The notes under the pieces: model-generated
The model's database searches: none
What the model was told of the DNA's origin: nothing
What the model saw: only the letters and a program-made list of their open reading frames with translations
Shown: positions 1 through 8,217 of the stretch, piece after piece
Layout: each line of letters opens with the position of its first letter
How positions within the stretch are numbered: position 1 is the first letter of the stretch
Made by a program: the position numbers and the translations under genes
Source: 40CM-2-70-7 sp035505915
Lineage (GTDB): Bacteria > Gemmatimonadota > Gemmatimonadetes > Gemmatimonadales > GWC2-71-9
Length of the DNA stretch: 42,279 bases
Reading direction: 5' to 3'
Assembly (NCBI GenBank): GCA_035505915.1
Contig: DATJQI010000041.1
Coordinates: forward strand, 1 to 42,279

Positions 1-29
1 TTCAGGAATCCGACCGAGCCTTGCGTCAT
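1..29 (-). CDS. Possible 5' end of a further gene in the capA operon (partial)
   Basis: An ATG at 29 on the minus strand overlaps the TGA of the CapA-like gene as ATGA, the same 4-nt overlap used at several other junctions in this window. The frame stays open to the window edge and reads MTQGSVGFL. Only nine residues are visible, so no function can be given. The call rests on the overlap pattern and on the lack of any other explanation for the edge. It could be a chance ATG. Confidence 0.35.
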
Positions 30-1015
30 CGGCGTGTCGTCCTGGGAGAAAGGGGAAGTCCGAGGCGGGCACGGACACTGTCCGCCGCGGCGCTGTCGGC
101 AAACGTCACCTGGTAACCCGCCCGCACCGGAATCGCCGTCACCGACATCGTGTGGTCGGGAGCCACCGTGACCTTCAGGATGGCCCCGAGCCGGGTCCAG
201 GGGCGGTCCTGCGAGAACACGAAGTTACCGAGAGATTCGACGATCGGCGCGCCGTTCCGGTAGATCACCCGCTGCAGCACGTGCGGGTGATGGGCCAGCA
301 CGAGATCGGCGCCGGCGTCCACCAGGCCCTCCAGAAAGCGCAGGTGCGACGGCCTCGGCTCTTCCTGGTATTCGGTGCCCCCGTGCACGCTGACTACGAT
401 CAGGTCCACCCGGCCGCTGGCCTTCAGGGCCCGGATGGCCGGGTACAGCCACCCCGGGTCTCCCCACGCAATGTACCGGGCCCCGGGGTGACCGTAGAAA
501 TCGTCCGGGGCCGGATTCCAGGCCCGGGTGACCGCGAAGAACCCGATCCGCCACCCCCGCCGCTCCAGGATCACCGGCTGCTCGGCCATCGCCCGCCCGA
601 ACCCCGACCCGACGAACCGGATCCCCTGCTCGGAGAGGCGCTCCATCGTCTCCGTCACGCCGCCGGGACCGCCGTCCCACGCGTGGTTGTTGGCGGTGGA
701 CACGATCCGGAATCCCGCCCGCGCCAGCGCGGTGGCGGCGAGCGCCGGCGCCGTGAACCTGATCCCCGCCGCCTCGACGGCGTGCGAGTCCGGCGCGATG
801 GGGCTTTCGAGGTTGCCGAAGAGGAGATCGCCCGTGCCGAGGGAATCCATCACTTCGCGGAACGGGAACAGCGTGTCCCCCTTCTCGAGGTGATCCTTCG
901 CCAGCCGGCGTCCGAGATTGATGTCGCCGACCGCCAAGAGGCGCAACGTGTCCCGCGGGGACCGATGCGGTCCCTGGGCCGACAGCACCGCGAGCAGCAG
1001 GAGATCAAGCCGCAT
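26..1015 (-). CDS. CapA/PgsA-family metallophosphatase-like protein
   Basis: A 329-residue protein of the CapA family, whose founder takes part in poly-gamma-glutamate capsule export; many members are uncharacterised calcineurin-like phosphatases. Visible family motifs in order are GDINLGR near residue 30, GNLESP near 68, a NNHAWDGG metal-site motif near 108, a SVHGGTEY motif and AHHPHVLQ towards the C-terminus. The first 15 or so residues are hydrophobic and look like a signal peptide, so it probably acts outside the cytoplasm. The start overlaps the end of the upstream cobalamin-binding-type gene by 11 nt, so both are likely co-transcribed. No capsule synthesis genes (capB/capC) are nearby, so a role in poly-gamma-glutamate is not supported and the true substrate is unknown. 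Confidence 0.85.
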   Translation of the reverse strand: MRLDLLLLAVLSAQGPHRSPRDTLRLLAVGDINLGRRLAKDHLEKGDTLFPFREVMDSLGTGDLLFGNLESPIAPDSHAVEAAGIRFTAPALAATALARAGFRIVSTANNHAWDGGPGGVTETMERLSEQGIRFVGSGFGRAMAEQPVILERRGWRIGFFAVTRAWNPAPDDFYGHPGARYIAWGDPGWLYPAIRALKASGRVDLIVVSVHGGTEYQEEPRPSHLRFLEGLVDAGADLVLAHHPHVLQRVIYRNGAPIVESLGNFVFSQDRPWTRLGAILKVTVAPDHTMSVTAIPVRAGYQVTFADSAAADSVRARLGLPLSPRTTRR

Positions 1016-1868
1016 GCGACTCCGAGATGGCGCGCCCCAGGATTTCCGCGGCGTCGATCAGCCGGGGGCCGGGCCGGGACGTGTAGGCGTTGCCGTCCAG
1101 AAAGACGGCCCGCCCGTCGAGCAGCGCCCGTCCGTCCGCGTCCCGGACCAGCGCGGTCTCCCGCCGGGCGCGGGGTACGTCGAATCCGCACAAACTTACG
1201 ATAACCAGATCGGGCGCAAGGCCGCGGAGCTCCCTCCACGGGCGGGCCCGGGAAGGCAGGCCGGGCTCGGCACCAACGTCCCGGCCGCCGGCGGCCGCGA
1301 CCAGCTCCGGGACCCAGTGCCCCGCGACGTAGGGTGGTTCGGTCCACTCGATCACCAGGGCGCGCGGCGGCCGGGGGGAGCCGGGGCGCGTGATGGACCG
1401 CAGGCGGTAGCGGAGTCCCGCCACCAGCTCCTCGGCGTCACCCGCGAGGTCGAGTGCCGCGCCGATCCGCCGCATGTCGTCGAACACCTGGTCGAGCGTG
1501 TGCGCGTGGAGGGTGACGACGGCCGGGCGGGTGTCGAGGCGGGGGAGGGCCTGCGCCAGGAGGTGGTCCCCGACCGCGCAGACGTCGCACAGCGATTGTC
1601 CGATGACGAGGTCCGGCTCGAGCCGCCGCAGCAGCTCCACGTCGAGCGTGACGAGCGGCTCGCCGGCGCGGGAGGCCGCGACGCGGGCGTCGATCTGCCC
1701 CGAGGGGAGCGCGGGATCGAGGGTCGTGCGGGTCACGCGTGGAAGGCCGGTCACTTCAGGCGGGTAGTCGCACTCGTGCGAGATCCCCGCCAGCCAGGCG
1801 CCGGCGCCGAGGGCGGCGACGATCTCCGTCGCGGCGGGCAGGAGCGAGACGACCCGGGGCGGGCGCAT
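1005..1868 (-). CDS. Cobalamin/iron-type ABC substrate-binding protein (BtuF-like)
   Basis: A 287-residue protein of the periplasmic binding-protein fold used for vitamin B12 and siderophores. It opens with RVVSLLPAATEIVAALGAG, the classic beginning of BtuF-like domains, and carries SHECDYPP and VIGQSLCDVCAV in the first half. No clear signal peptide is seen with the start at 1868. An alternative ATG at 1925 would add 19 residues that do not look like a signal either. Such signal-less BtuF-like proteins are common in bacteria and their function is less certain than that of true BtuF. No permease or ATPase gene accompanies it. It is the first gene of a minus-strand unit with the CapA-like gene. 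A TATTAT box lies 9 nt upstream of the chosen ATG. Confidence 0.8.
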   Translation of the reverse strand: MRPPRVVSLLPAATEIVAALGAGAWLAGISHECDYPPEVTGLPRVTRTTLDPALPSGQIDARVAASRAGEPLVTLDVELLRRLEPDLVIGQSLCDVCAVGDHLLAQALPRLDTRPAVVTLHAHTLDQVFDDMRRIGAALDLAGDAEELVAGLRYRLRSITRPGSPRPPRALVIEWTEPPYVAGHWVPELVAAAGGRDVGAEPGLPSRARPWRELRGLAPDLVIVSLCGFDVPRARRETALVRDADGRALLDGRAVFLDGNAYTSRPGPRLIDAAEILGRAISESHAA

Positions 1869-1877
1869 ATCGGGGAG

Positions 1878-1883
1878 ATAATA
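1878..1883 (-). promoter_or_regulatory. Candidate -10 box of the BtuF-like gene
   Basis: TATTAT on the minus strand, 9 nt before the ATG at 1868, in very GC-rich surroundings. No good -35 is seen at 16-18 nt. The transcript would have a leader of only a few nucleotides. The 87-nt region 1869-1955 is shared with the divergent OPT gene; on the plus strand it contains TTGACA at 1898-1903 and TAACAT at 1937-1942, but these two are too far apart to be one promoter. Confidence 0.45.
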
Positions 1884-1955
1884 CGAACGGGCTTCGCTTG
1901 ACAGTCCCGGGGACGGGCGGGACATTCGCCCATCCCTAACATCGAGGGGCCTCGG

Positions 1956-3923
1956 ATGGCCGCTCCGCAACCGCACGCGCAGGGCTCGGGCGACGCGCCC
2001 TACATTCCCGCGTCGGCTTCTCTGCCCGAGATCACGGTCAAGGCCCTCGTGCTGGGCGTGCTGCTGTCGCTCATCCTCGCCGGCGCCAACGCCTACCTCG
2101 GTCTCTTCGCCGGCATGACGGTGTCCGCGTCCATTCCGGCCGCCGTGATCTCGATGGCGGTACTGCGGCTCTTCCGGAATCACAACATCCTCGAAAACAA
2201 CATCGTCCAGACCGCGGCGGCGTCCGGAGAAGGACTGGCGGCCGGCGCGATCTTCACCCTGCCGGCCCTGATCATCCTGGGCACCTGGGGGACCTTCGAC
2301 TACTGGACGACGACGGTGGTCGCGGGCATCGGCGGCGCGCTGGGCGTGCTGTTCACCATCCCGCTGCGCCGGGCTCTGATCATCGAGGACCCCCTCAAGT
2401 TCCCGGAGGGAATCGCCACCGCCGAAGTCTTGAAGGTCGGCGAGAGCGGCGGGGCCGGTGTGTCGACCATCGTGGCCGCGGCGGGGGCCGGGGCTCTCTA
2501 CAAGCTCGGCGCCACCGGGTTCAAGCTCTGGGGCGAGGCGATCACCACCGCCCGGTACGCCGGCAGCTCCGTGGCGTATTTCGCCATGAACCTGTCGCCG
2601 GCCCTGATCGGCGTCGGGTTCATCGTCGGCCTGAACGTGGCGGCGCTGATCTTCATCGGCGGCGTGATGAACTGGTACATCGCCATTCCGTGGGTGGCCT
2701 CGCACACGGCGCACCCGGACGGTGTGGCCGCCGTGGACTTCGCTTCGGGGATCTGGAAGAACCAGACGCGCTACATCGGCGTCGGCGCGATGATCGTGGG
2801 CGGCATCTGGGCGCTGATCCGGGTGCGGAAGAGCGTGATCCGGGGCGTACAGTCCGGGATGGCGGCCTACCGGCAGACGCGCGACGGCGGTCCCGTGGTG
2901 CTCCGCACCGAGCGGGACACCCCCATGCACTGGGTCGGCCTCGCCCTGGTCGTCCTCGCCATTCCCACGTTCTTCATCTTCAATCAGTTCACGGGCGTCT
3001 GGTGGGTGGCGGCCGCCATGACCGTCATCATGCTCGTCGCCGGGTTTCTGTTCTCGACCGTGGCCGCGTACATGGCCGGCCTCGTCGGCTCGTCCAACAA
3101 CCCCATCTCCGGCGTCACCATCGCGACCATCCTCACCTCCGCCCTCCTCCTGCTGGCTTTTCTGGGCTCCGGCAGCGCCAAGGGGCCGGCCGCGGCCGTC
3201 TTCATCGGCGCGGTGGTGGCGTGCGCGGCGGCGATCGGCGGAGAGAACCTGCAGGACCTGAAGGCGGGGCGGATCGTCGGCGCCACGCCCTACAAGCAGC
3301 AGATCATGCAGATCGTCGGCGCCGTCTCGGCCGCGTTCGTCCTCGCCCCGGTGCTGACGCTCATCCAGAAGGCCTACGGCATCGGGGTGCCGACGCCCGA
3401 TCACCCCCACCCGCTGGCCGCGCCGCAGGCGACGCTCATGGCCGCGGTGGCCGGCGGCGTGTTCCACGGCGGACTCCCCTGGACGATGATCACGATCGGG
3501 ATGGCGGTCGCGGTGGTGGTGATCAGCTTCGACCTCTGGCTGCAGAGCCGGAAGAGCGAGTTCCGGACGCCGGTCCTGGCGGTCGCCATCGGCATCTACC
3601 TCCCGCTCCAGCTGTCGGTCGCGATCTTCGTCGGGGGCGTCATCGCCTGGCTGGCGAGCCGCTACTTCAAGCGTCGCCGCGCGAGCGCCGAGGCGCACGC
3701 CACGGGGGAGCGGAACGGGCTGCTGTTCGCCGCCGGGCTGATCACGGGCGAGGCCATGGTCGGGATCCTGCTCGCGATCCCCATCGTGAAGTGGAAGAAC
3801 GCGGACGTGCTGGCGTTCTGGGGCGAGCACGACGGCGTGCTGCCGGGCATCATCCTGCTGGCGGTGGTGCTGTACTGGCTCTACCGGATCGCGACGCGGG
3901 AGCCGGCGGCCGCGAAGGGGTGA
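1956..3923 (+). CDS. OPT-family oligopeptide transporter
   Basis: A 655-residue, strongly hydrophobic protein of the OPT superfamily, proton-coupled importers of small peptides or metal-chelate complexes in the inner membrane. Supporting signs are the N-terminal PEITVKALVLGVLLSLILAG segment, the AGMTVSASIPAAVISMAVL stretch, NNIVQTAAASGEGLAAGAIF, the LKFPEGIATAEVL motif and a late GGENLQDLKAGRIVGATP loop, all typical of bacterial OPT proteins. There are at least 14 hydrophobic segments and the length is normal. The start ATG follows a GAGGGG purine run at about 9 nt. Substrate cannot be told from sequence. The last 74 nt overlap the 3' end of the convergent msrQ gene. Confidence 0.92.
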   Translation: MAAPQPHAQGSGDAPYIPASASLPEITVKALVLGVLLSLILAGANAYLGLFAGMTVSASIPAAVISMAVLRLFRNHNILENNIVQTAAASGEGLAAGAIFTLPALIILGTWGTFDYWTTTVVAGIGGALGVLFTIPLRRALIIEDPLKFPEGIATAEVLKVGESGGAGVSTIVAAAGAGALYKLGATGFKLWGEAITTARYAGSSVAYFAMNLSPALIGVGFIVGLNVAALIFIGGVMNWYIAIPWVASHTAHPDGVAAVDFASGIWKNQTRYIGVGAMIVGGIWALIRVRKSVIRGVQSGMAAYRQTRDGGPVVLRTERDTPMHWVGLALVVLAIPTFFIFNQFTGVWWVAAAMTVIMLVAGFLFSTVAAYMAGLVGSSNNPISGVTIATILTSALLLLAFLGSGSAKGPAAAVFIGAVVACAAAIGGENLQDLKAGRIVGATPYKQQIMQIVGAVSAAFVLAPVLTLIQKAYGIGVPTPDHPHPLAAPQATLMAAVAGGVFHGGLPWTMITIGMAVAVVVISFDLWLQSRKSEFRTPVLAVAIGIYLPLQLSVAIFVGGVIAWLASRYFKRRRASAEAHATGERNGLLFAAGLITGEAMVGILLAIPIVKWKNADVLAFWGEHDGVLPGIILLAVVLYWLYRIATREPAAAKG

Positions 3924-4497
3924 GCCGCGCGGCCAGGAGGACGACCACGCCCAGGGCGTACCACACCGGCGTCCACTGCTTGCCCTTCACCAGCCAGAGA
4001 TAGTGCAGGGACGCCAGGGCCGCCGCGGGATAGATCAAGCGGTGCAGGGCGTTCCAGCGGGCGCCGCCGAGCTTCCGGATCCAGCCTTTCGTGGACGTCC
4101 AGGCCAGCGGAATGAGAAGCAGAAAGGCCGAGAAGCCCACCGTGACGTACGGGCGCTTCGCGATGTCCTTCGCGATGTACTTGATCGCGAACCCCTGGAA
4201 CGGGAATCCCTGATCGATCACGACGTAGATCAGAAAGTGGAGACAGACGTAGGAGAAGGCGATGAGCCCGACGGTCCGCCGGTAGCGGATCAAGCCGTTC
4301 CAGCCGGTCAGCCGCCGCACGGGGGTCACGGCGAGCGCGGCGAGCAGGCTGCGGAGCGCCCAGTCGCCCGTGGTGTGCTCGATGGTCTCGATGGGATTGG
4401 CGCCCAGGTCCCCCCGGAGCGCGCGGAGACCGAGGAAACCCAGGGGCAGGGCGGCGGCCACGATCAACAGCGCGTGGCCCGCGCGGCGACGCCCCAT
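3850..4497 (-). CDS. msrQ: MsrQ-like heme-binding membrane subunit of the MsrPQ system
   Basis: A 215-residue ferric-reductase-like membrane protein. MsrQ passes electrons from the respiratory chain or flavins to periplasmic MsrP, which reduces methionine sulfoxide in envelope proteins. About six hydrophobic helices are visible; conserved pieces include NPIETIEHTTGDWAL near residue 33, the histidine-bearing YVCLHFLIYVV helix and RWNALHRLIYPAA. The start shares one base with the stop of msrP (TGATG), so translation is coupled. The final 25 or so residues are Pro/Ala/Ser/Arg-rich, not conserved-looking, and lie over the end of the convergent OPT gene, so the tail may be a read-through of antisense sequence rather than selected protein. 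Confidence 0.9.
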   Translation of the reverse strand: MGRRRAGHALLIVAAALPLGFLGLRALRGDLGANPIETIEHTTGDWALRSLLAALAVTPVRRLTGWNGLIRYRRTVGLIAFSYVCLHFLIYVVIDQGFPFQGFAIKYIAKDIAKRPYVTVGFSAFLLLIPLAWTSTKGWIRKLGGARWNALHRLIYPAAALASLHYLWLVKGKQWTPVWYALGVVVLLAARLTPSRPPAPASRSGRASTAPPPAG

Positions 4498-5396
4498 CAG
4501 AAGTTGCGGCGGAGATCCATCCCCGAATACATCGACGCCACCTGGTCGGCGTACCCGTTGAACTTGAGCGTGGGGCGCCGGAAGAACTCGCCCAGCCGTC
4601 GCTCGCGGGCCTGGCTCCAGCGCGGATGGTCCACGTCGGGGTTCACGTTGGCGTAGAACCCGTATTCGTCCGGCGCCGCGATGCTCCAGGTGGTCCGAGG
4701 CTGGTCCCGCACCAGGCGGATCTTCACGATCGACTTGATGCTCTTGAACCCGTACTTCCACGGCACGGTGAGCCGGATCGGGGCGCCGTCCTGATTGGGC
4801 ATGGGCTTGCCGTACAGGCCGGTGGAGAGGAGGGTGAGCGGGTGCATCGCCTCGTCCAGCCGGAGCCCTTCCACGTACGGCCAGGTCAGGACGTCCGAGT
4901 GCTGGCCCGGCATCTGATCGGGCGCGTACAGCGTGGTGAAGGCGACGAACGCGGCGTGCGACGTCGGCTGCACGTCGTTCAGGAGCTTGGCGAGCGGAAA
5001 GCCGTCCCAGGGCACCACGATCGACCACGCCTCGACGCAGCGATGCCGGTAGATCCGCTCTTCGGTGGGATACCGTTTCAGCAGGTCGTCGATGTCGAAG
5101 ACCCTGGGCTTTTGGACCTCGCCCTCGACGCTCACCGTCCAGGGCCGGGTGACGAGCGTGCCGGCGTTCTGCGACGGATCGCTCTTGTCGGTGCCGAACT
5201 CGTAATAGTTGTTGTAGGTCGTGATGACGTCGTACGGCGTGGGCTTGTCGTCGTCCCCGCGGGCGCGCGCGGAGCGCGGGAGCGCCGCGGCGGCCAGGGC
5301 GCCGGCGCCGGCGGCGAGAAAGCGCCGCCGGTCCCAGTAGAGGGACTCGGGCGTGATCTCCGAGGACGGAATGTCGGTGGGTCGCCGGATCAGCAT
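4497..5396 (-). CDS. msrP: MsrP, periplasmic protein-methionine-sulfoxide reductase (molybdopterin)
   Basis: A 299-residue molybdopterin oxidoreductase of the YedY/MsrP type. It repairs oxidised methionines in periplasmic proteins with electrons from MsrQ. Residues 24-42 hold a Tat-type signal (RRRFLAAGAGALAAAALP), as expected for a folded Mo-cofactor protein. The mature part has TTYNNYYEFGTDK, the molybdenum-ligand cysteine in RHRCVEAWS near residue 115, and the C-terminal GAPIRLTVPWKYGFKSIKSI block. Length is normal. It precedes msrQ with a 1-nt overlap and follows the aminotransferase by 56 nt. A TACTTT box at 5419-5424 and a GAAAGG purine run before the ATG could give it its own promoter and ribosome binding site. 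Confidence 0.94.
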   Translation of the reverse strand: MLIRRPTDIPSSEITPESLYWDRRRFLAAGAGALAAAALPRSARARGDDDKPTPYDVITTYNNYYEFGTDKSDPSQNAGTLVTRPWTVSVEGEVQKPRVFDIDDLLKRYPTEERIYRHRCVEAWSIVVPWDGFPLAKLLNDVQPTSHAAFVAFTTLYAPDQMPGQHSDVLTWPYVEGLRLDEAMHPLTLLSTGLYGKPMPNQDGAPIRLTVPWKYGFKSIKSIVKIRLVRDQPRTTWSIAAPDEYGFYANVNPDVDHPRWSQARERRLGEFFRRPTLKFNGYADQVASMYSGMDLRRNF

Positions 5397-5452
5397 GCGC
5401 GCGCCTTTCGCTTATGCCAAAGTACGCCACGAGGCGCGGTTTTGGATGGCGC

Positions 5453-6604
5453 TCAGCGTTTGAGACTGGTCAGGCGCCGTGCCGCCTCCTGCAGCAGGTC
5501 GTCCGTCTTGCAGAACGCGAACCGCACTTCCTTCCGCCCCAGCTCCGGACGGCTGTAGAAGCTCGACCCCGGCACCGGCGCCACACCGTGCTCGGCGGTG
5601 AGCCACTTCGCGAACTCGTCGTCCGGCAGGTCGGACAGCGCGGAGAAGTCGGTCAGGACGTAATAGGCGCCCTCCGGCGGACGGCAGCGGAACCCCGCCT
5701 GCACCAGGGCGCCGCACAAGAGATCCCGCCGCGCCCGGTACTCGCGGGACAACCCCTCGTAGTAGTCGCGGCCCAGCGTTTCGATGGCGACCGCCACGGC
5801 TTCCTGCAGCGGCGCGGGCGCGCCCACCGTGAGGAAGTCGTGGACCTTCCGGATGGCCGCGGTGGCGGCCGCCGGTGCGACGATGGTCCCGATCCGCCAG
5901 CCCGTGATCGAGTAGGTCTTCGAGGCGCCGCTCACGGTGATGGTCCGGTCGCCCATCCCGGGCAGGGTCGCGAGGGGGATGTGGGTCCCTTCGTAGTAGA
6001 TGTGCTCGTAGATCTCGTCGGTCACGGCCCAGGCGTCGTGCGCGCGGCACAGCTCCGCGATGGCCTCCAGCTCCGCGCGGGAGAGCACCCGGCCCGTGGG
6101 GTTGTTGGGGGTGCAGACGATGATGGCCCGGGTGCGCGGCGTGAACGCCTTCCGCAGCCGGTCCAGGTCCAGCGGCTCGCCGGCGCGCAGCGGGACGTAC
6201 ACCGGCGCCGCGCCGCAGAGAATGGCGTCGGGCCCGTAGTTCTCGTAGAAGGGCTCGAATACGATGACTTCGTCGCCGGGATCGATCAGGGCCAGGAGCG
6301 CCGACGCCATCGCTTCCGTGGCGCCGCAGGTCACCGTGAGCTCGGTCTCGGGATTCACCGTCATGCCGTACCAGGACGCGTATTTGGCGGCCAGGGCGTC
6401 CCGGAGGCGCTTCGCGCCCCAGGTGATGGCGTACTGGTTGATGTCGGCCCGGATGGCGCGCGCCGCCGCCTCCTTGAGCACGTCGGGGGCCGCGAAGTTG
6501 GGGAATCCCTGCGCGAGGTTGATCGCCCCGTGCTCGTTGGCGAGCCGGGTCATGCCGCGAATCACGGATTCGGTGAACGAATGGGTCCGGCGGGCGGTAC
6601 GCAC
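5453..6604 (-). CDS. Class I/II PLP-dependent aminotransferase
   Basis: A 383-residue aminotransferase of fold type I. The N-terminus SFTESVIRGMTRLANEHGAI with LAQGFPNF is typical of the kynurenine/methionine/aspartate aminotransferase group. Other marks are the NNPTG motif near residue 170, DEIYEHIYYEG, and the PLP lysine in SGASKTYSITGWRIG near residue 235. I chose the GTG at 6604, which overlaps the stop of the acyl-CoA dehydrogenase as TAGTG; an internal ATG would cut conserved N-terminal sequence. The amino-group donor cannot be read from sequence. Position upstream of msrP-msrQ could hint at methionine metabolism, but that is weak inference. Confidence 0.9.
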   Translation of the reverse strand: MRTARRTHSFTESVIRGMTRLANEHGAINLAQGFPNFAAPDVLKEAAARAIRADINQYAITWGAKRLRDALAAKYASWYGMTVNPETELTVTCGATEAMASALLALIDPGDEVIVFEPFYENYGPDAILCGAAPVYVPLRAGEPLDLDRLRKAFTPRTRAIIVCTPNNPTGRVLSRAELEAIAELCRAHDAWAVTDEIYEHIYYEGTHIPLATLPGMGDRTITVSGASKTYSITGWRIGTIVAPAAATAAIRKVHDFLTVGAPAPLQEAVAVAIETLGRDYYEGLSREYRARRDLLCGALVQAGFRCRPPEGAYYVLTDFSALSDLPDDEFAKWLTAEHGVAPVPGSSFYSRPELGRKEVRFAFCKTDDLLQEAARRLTSLKR

Positions 6605-7764
6605 TACTTCAAGAGCATCTTGGCGATGGTGTTCAGCTGCATGTTGCTCGTGCCCTCGTAGATCGCCCCGATCTTCGCGTCGCGGTAGAACTTCTCCACC
6701 GGATACTCCTTGGTGTAGCCGTACCCGCCGAAGAGCTCCACGGCCAGGGACGTGACGCGCTCGGCCACCTGGGACGAGTACAGCTTGGCCATGGCGGCCT
6801 CCATCGTGTACGGCGCCCCGGCGTCCTCCAGCCGGGCCGCGTTGTAGACCATCAGGCGCGCCGCCTCGAGCTCCGTCGCCGCCTGGGCGAGCTGGAACTG
6901 CACCGCCTGGAACTCGGCCACCGGCTTGCCGAACTGCTTCCGTTCCTTGACGTACGCCAGGCTCGCCTCGAGGGCGCCGCGGGCGACGCCGATCATCTGG
7001 GCGCCGATGCCGATCCGCCCGGTGTTCAGCGTTTCGATGGCGACCTTGTAGCCCTGGCCCACTTCGCCCACCACGTTGGCCGCGGGCACCTCGCAGTGAT
7101 CGAGGATCAGCTCGCAGGTGGAGGAGGCGCGGATGCCGAGCTTGTCCTCCTTCTTGCCGACGCTGAACCCCGGGAACGACCGCTCCACCGCGAACGCGGT
7201 GATGCCCTTGTATCCCTTCGCGAAGTCGGTGTTCGCGAAGATCACGTAAAACCCGGCCTCGGCCCCGTTGGTGATCCACAGCTTGCGGCCGTCCAGGACC
7301 CAGGCGTCGCCCTTCCGCGTCGCCTTGGTCTCGAGCCCGAAGGCGTCCGAACCGGAGGCGGGCTCGGACAAGGCGTAGGCGCCGACCAGATCCCGGGAGA
7401 GGCGGGGGAAGTACCGCCCCTGGACGTCGGCGGACGCCCACTTGAGCAGCAGGGCGTTCACGAGCGTGTTCTGCACGTCGACGAAGATGGCGCTCGACGC
7501 GTCGACGCGGGACAGCTCTTCCACCGCGAGCACGGTGAGGAACAGGCTTCCGCCCGCCCCGCCCAGGGCATCCGGGATCTCGATCCCCATCAGGCCGAGC
7601 TCGAAGAATTTCGGAATGAGCGCGGAATCGAGCTGGGCGGCGCGCTCCATCGCGCCCACGCGGGGCCGGATCTCCTGCTCCGCGAAATCCCGCACCGCCT
7701 GCTGGAACATCAGCTCCTCTTCGGAGAGCTGCGTGAGGGGAGCCGGGCTGATCGTAGTGGTCAT
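6604..7764 (-). CDS. Acyl-CoA dehydrogenase
   Basis: A 386-residue flavoprotein of the acyl-CoA dehydrogenase family, which oxidises acyl-CoA to enoyl-CoA and passes electrons to ETF. Seen in order are the helical N-domain (FAEQEIRPRVGAMERAAQLD), the FAD-contacting YALSEPASGSDA and WITNGAEAGFYVIFANTD blocks, RIGIGAQMIGVARGALE, and the C-terminal FGGYGYTKEYPVEKFYRDAK followed by IYEGTSNMQLNTIAK. That last block contains the usual catalytic glutamate of short- and branched-chain enzymes (YEGTS). Length is normal. It heads the minus-strand unit with the aminotransferase. A TACATT box lies 10 nt before the ATG. Confidence 0.95.
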   Translation of the reverse strand: MTTTISPAPLTQLSEEELMFQQAVRDFAEQEIRPRVGAMERAAQLDSALIPKFFELGLMGIEIPDALGGAGGSLFLTVLAVEELSRVDASSAIFVDVQNTLVNALLLKWASADVQGRYFPRLSRDLVGAYALSEPASGSDAFGLETKATRKGDAWVLDGRKLWITNGAEAGFYVIFANTDFAKGYKGITAFAVERSFPGFSVGKKEDKLGIRASSTCELILDHCEVPAANVVGEVGQGYKVAIETLNTGRIGIGAQMIGVARGALEASLAYVKERKQFGKPVAEFQAVQFQLAQAATELEAARLMVYNAARLEDAGAPYTMEAAMAKLYSSQVAERVTSLAVELFGGYGYTKEYPVEKFYRDAKIGAIYEGTSNMQLNTIAKMLLK

Positions 7765-7774
7765 GGAATCGGAA

Positions 7775-7780
7775 AATGTA
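7775..7780 (-). promoter_or_regulatory. Candidate -10 box of the acyl-CoA dehydrogenase gene
   Basis: TACATT on the minus strand, 10 nt before the ATG at 7764, with no recognisable -35. The 60-nt divergent region 7765-7824 also carries the plus-strand box for the S4 protein. The transcript leader would be only a few nucleotides. Confidence 0.35.
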
Positions 7781-7813
7781 GCGAGAGAATCCGCCGGCCG
7801 TGAGACGGCGAGG

Positions 7814-7819
7814 TATCTT
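7814..7819 (+). promoter_or_regulatory. Candidate -10 box directly in front of the S4-domain gene
   Basis: TATCTT ends 5 nt before the ATG at 7825. At the usual distance from a -10 box to the transcription start, the mRNA would begin at or next to the start codon, and no Shine-Dalgarno sequence is present. It belongs to a set of similar boxes in this window. Confidence 0.5.
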
Positions 7820-7824
7820 GTCGC

Positions 7825-8217
7825 ATGGCTCCGACCGACGCGGTACGCCTCGACGTCTGGCTCTGGTCCGCGCGCTTCTTCAAGACCCGCGCGGCCGCGG
7901 CCGAGGCGATCGCCGGCGGCAAGGTGCTGGCGGGAGAGGCCCGCGCCAAGCGCGCCAAGCCGGTGCGGGTGGGGGATCGGCTCCGGATCCGGAAGGGCCC
8001 CTACGACTTCTTCATCACGGTGCGCGGACTGTCGGCCCGCCGGCTGGCGGCGGACGGGGCCGCGACGCTGTATGAAGAAGACCCGGAAGGGAAAAGGCGG
8101 CGCGAGCATCTCGCCGAGCAGCTTCGCATCGCCCCGTCGCCGGGCTACGAAGGGAAGGGAAGGCCCACCAAGCGGGAGCGCCGGGAGCTCGACCGCCTCA
8201 CCGGCGAAGAGCCTTGA
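7825..8217 (+). CDS. hslR: S4-domain RNA-binding protein, Hsp15-like
   Basis: A 130-residue protein with an N-terminal S4 RNA-binding domain (residues about 8-65). The pattern VRLDVWLWSARFFKTRAAA followed by AIAGGKVLAGEARAKRAKPV is the typical Hsp15 signature. Hsp15 binds stalled 50S subunits that still carry peptidyl-tRNA and helps recycle them. The tail (residues 85-130) is rich in Arg, Lys and Glu, as in other members. Length matches the family (about 130). It is a single-gene unit with a TATCTT box 5 nt upstream and no Shine-Dalgarno. Its last 20 nt overlap the convergent DinB-like gene. Confidence 0.9.
   Translation: MAPTDAVRLDVWLWSARFFKTRAAAAEAIAGGKVLAGEARAKRAKPVRVGDRLRIRKGPYDFFITVRGLSARRLAADGAATLYEEDPEGKRRREHLAEQLRIAPSPGYEGKGRPTKRERRELDRLTGEEP

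Noticed and set aside
1005..3830. A 941-codon open frame on the minus strand running through the OPT gene
   Set aside because: Only the part below 1868 looks like a real protein. The upstream part is His/Asp/Arg-rich antisense sequence of the OPT gene, as expected in 70 % GC DNA.
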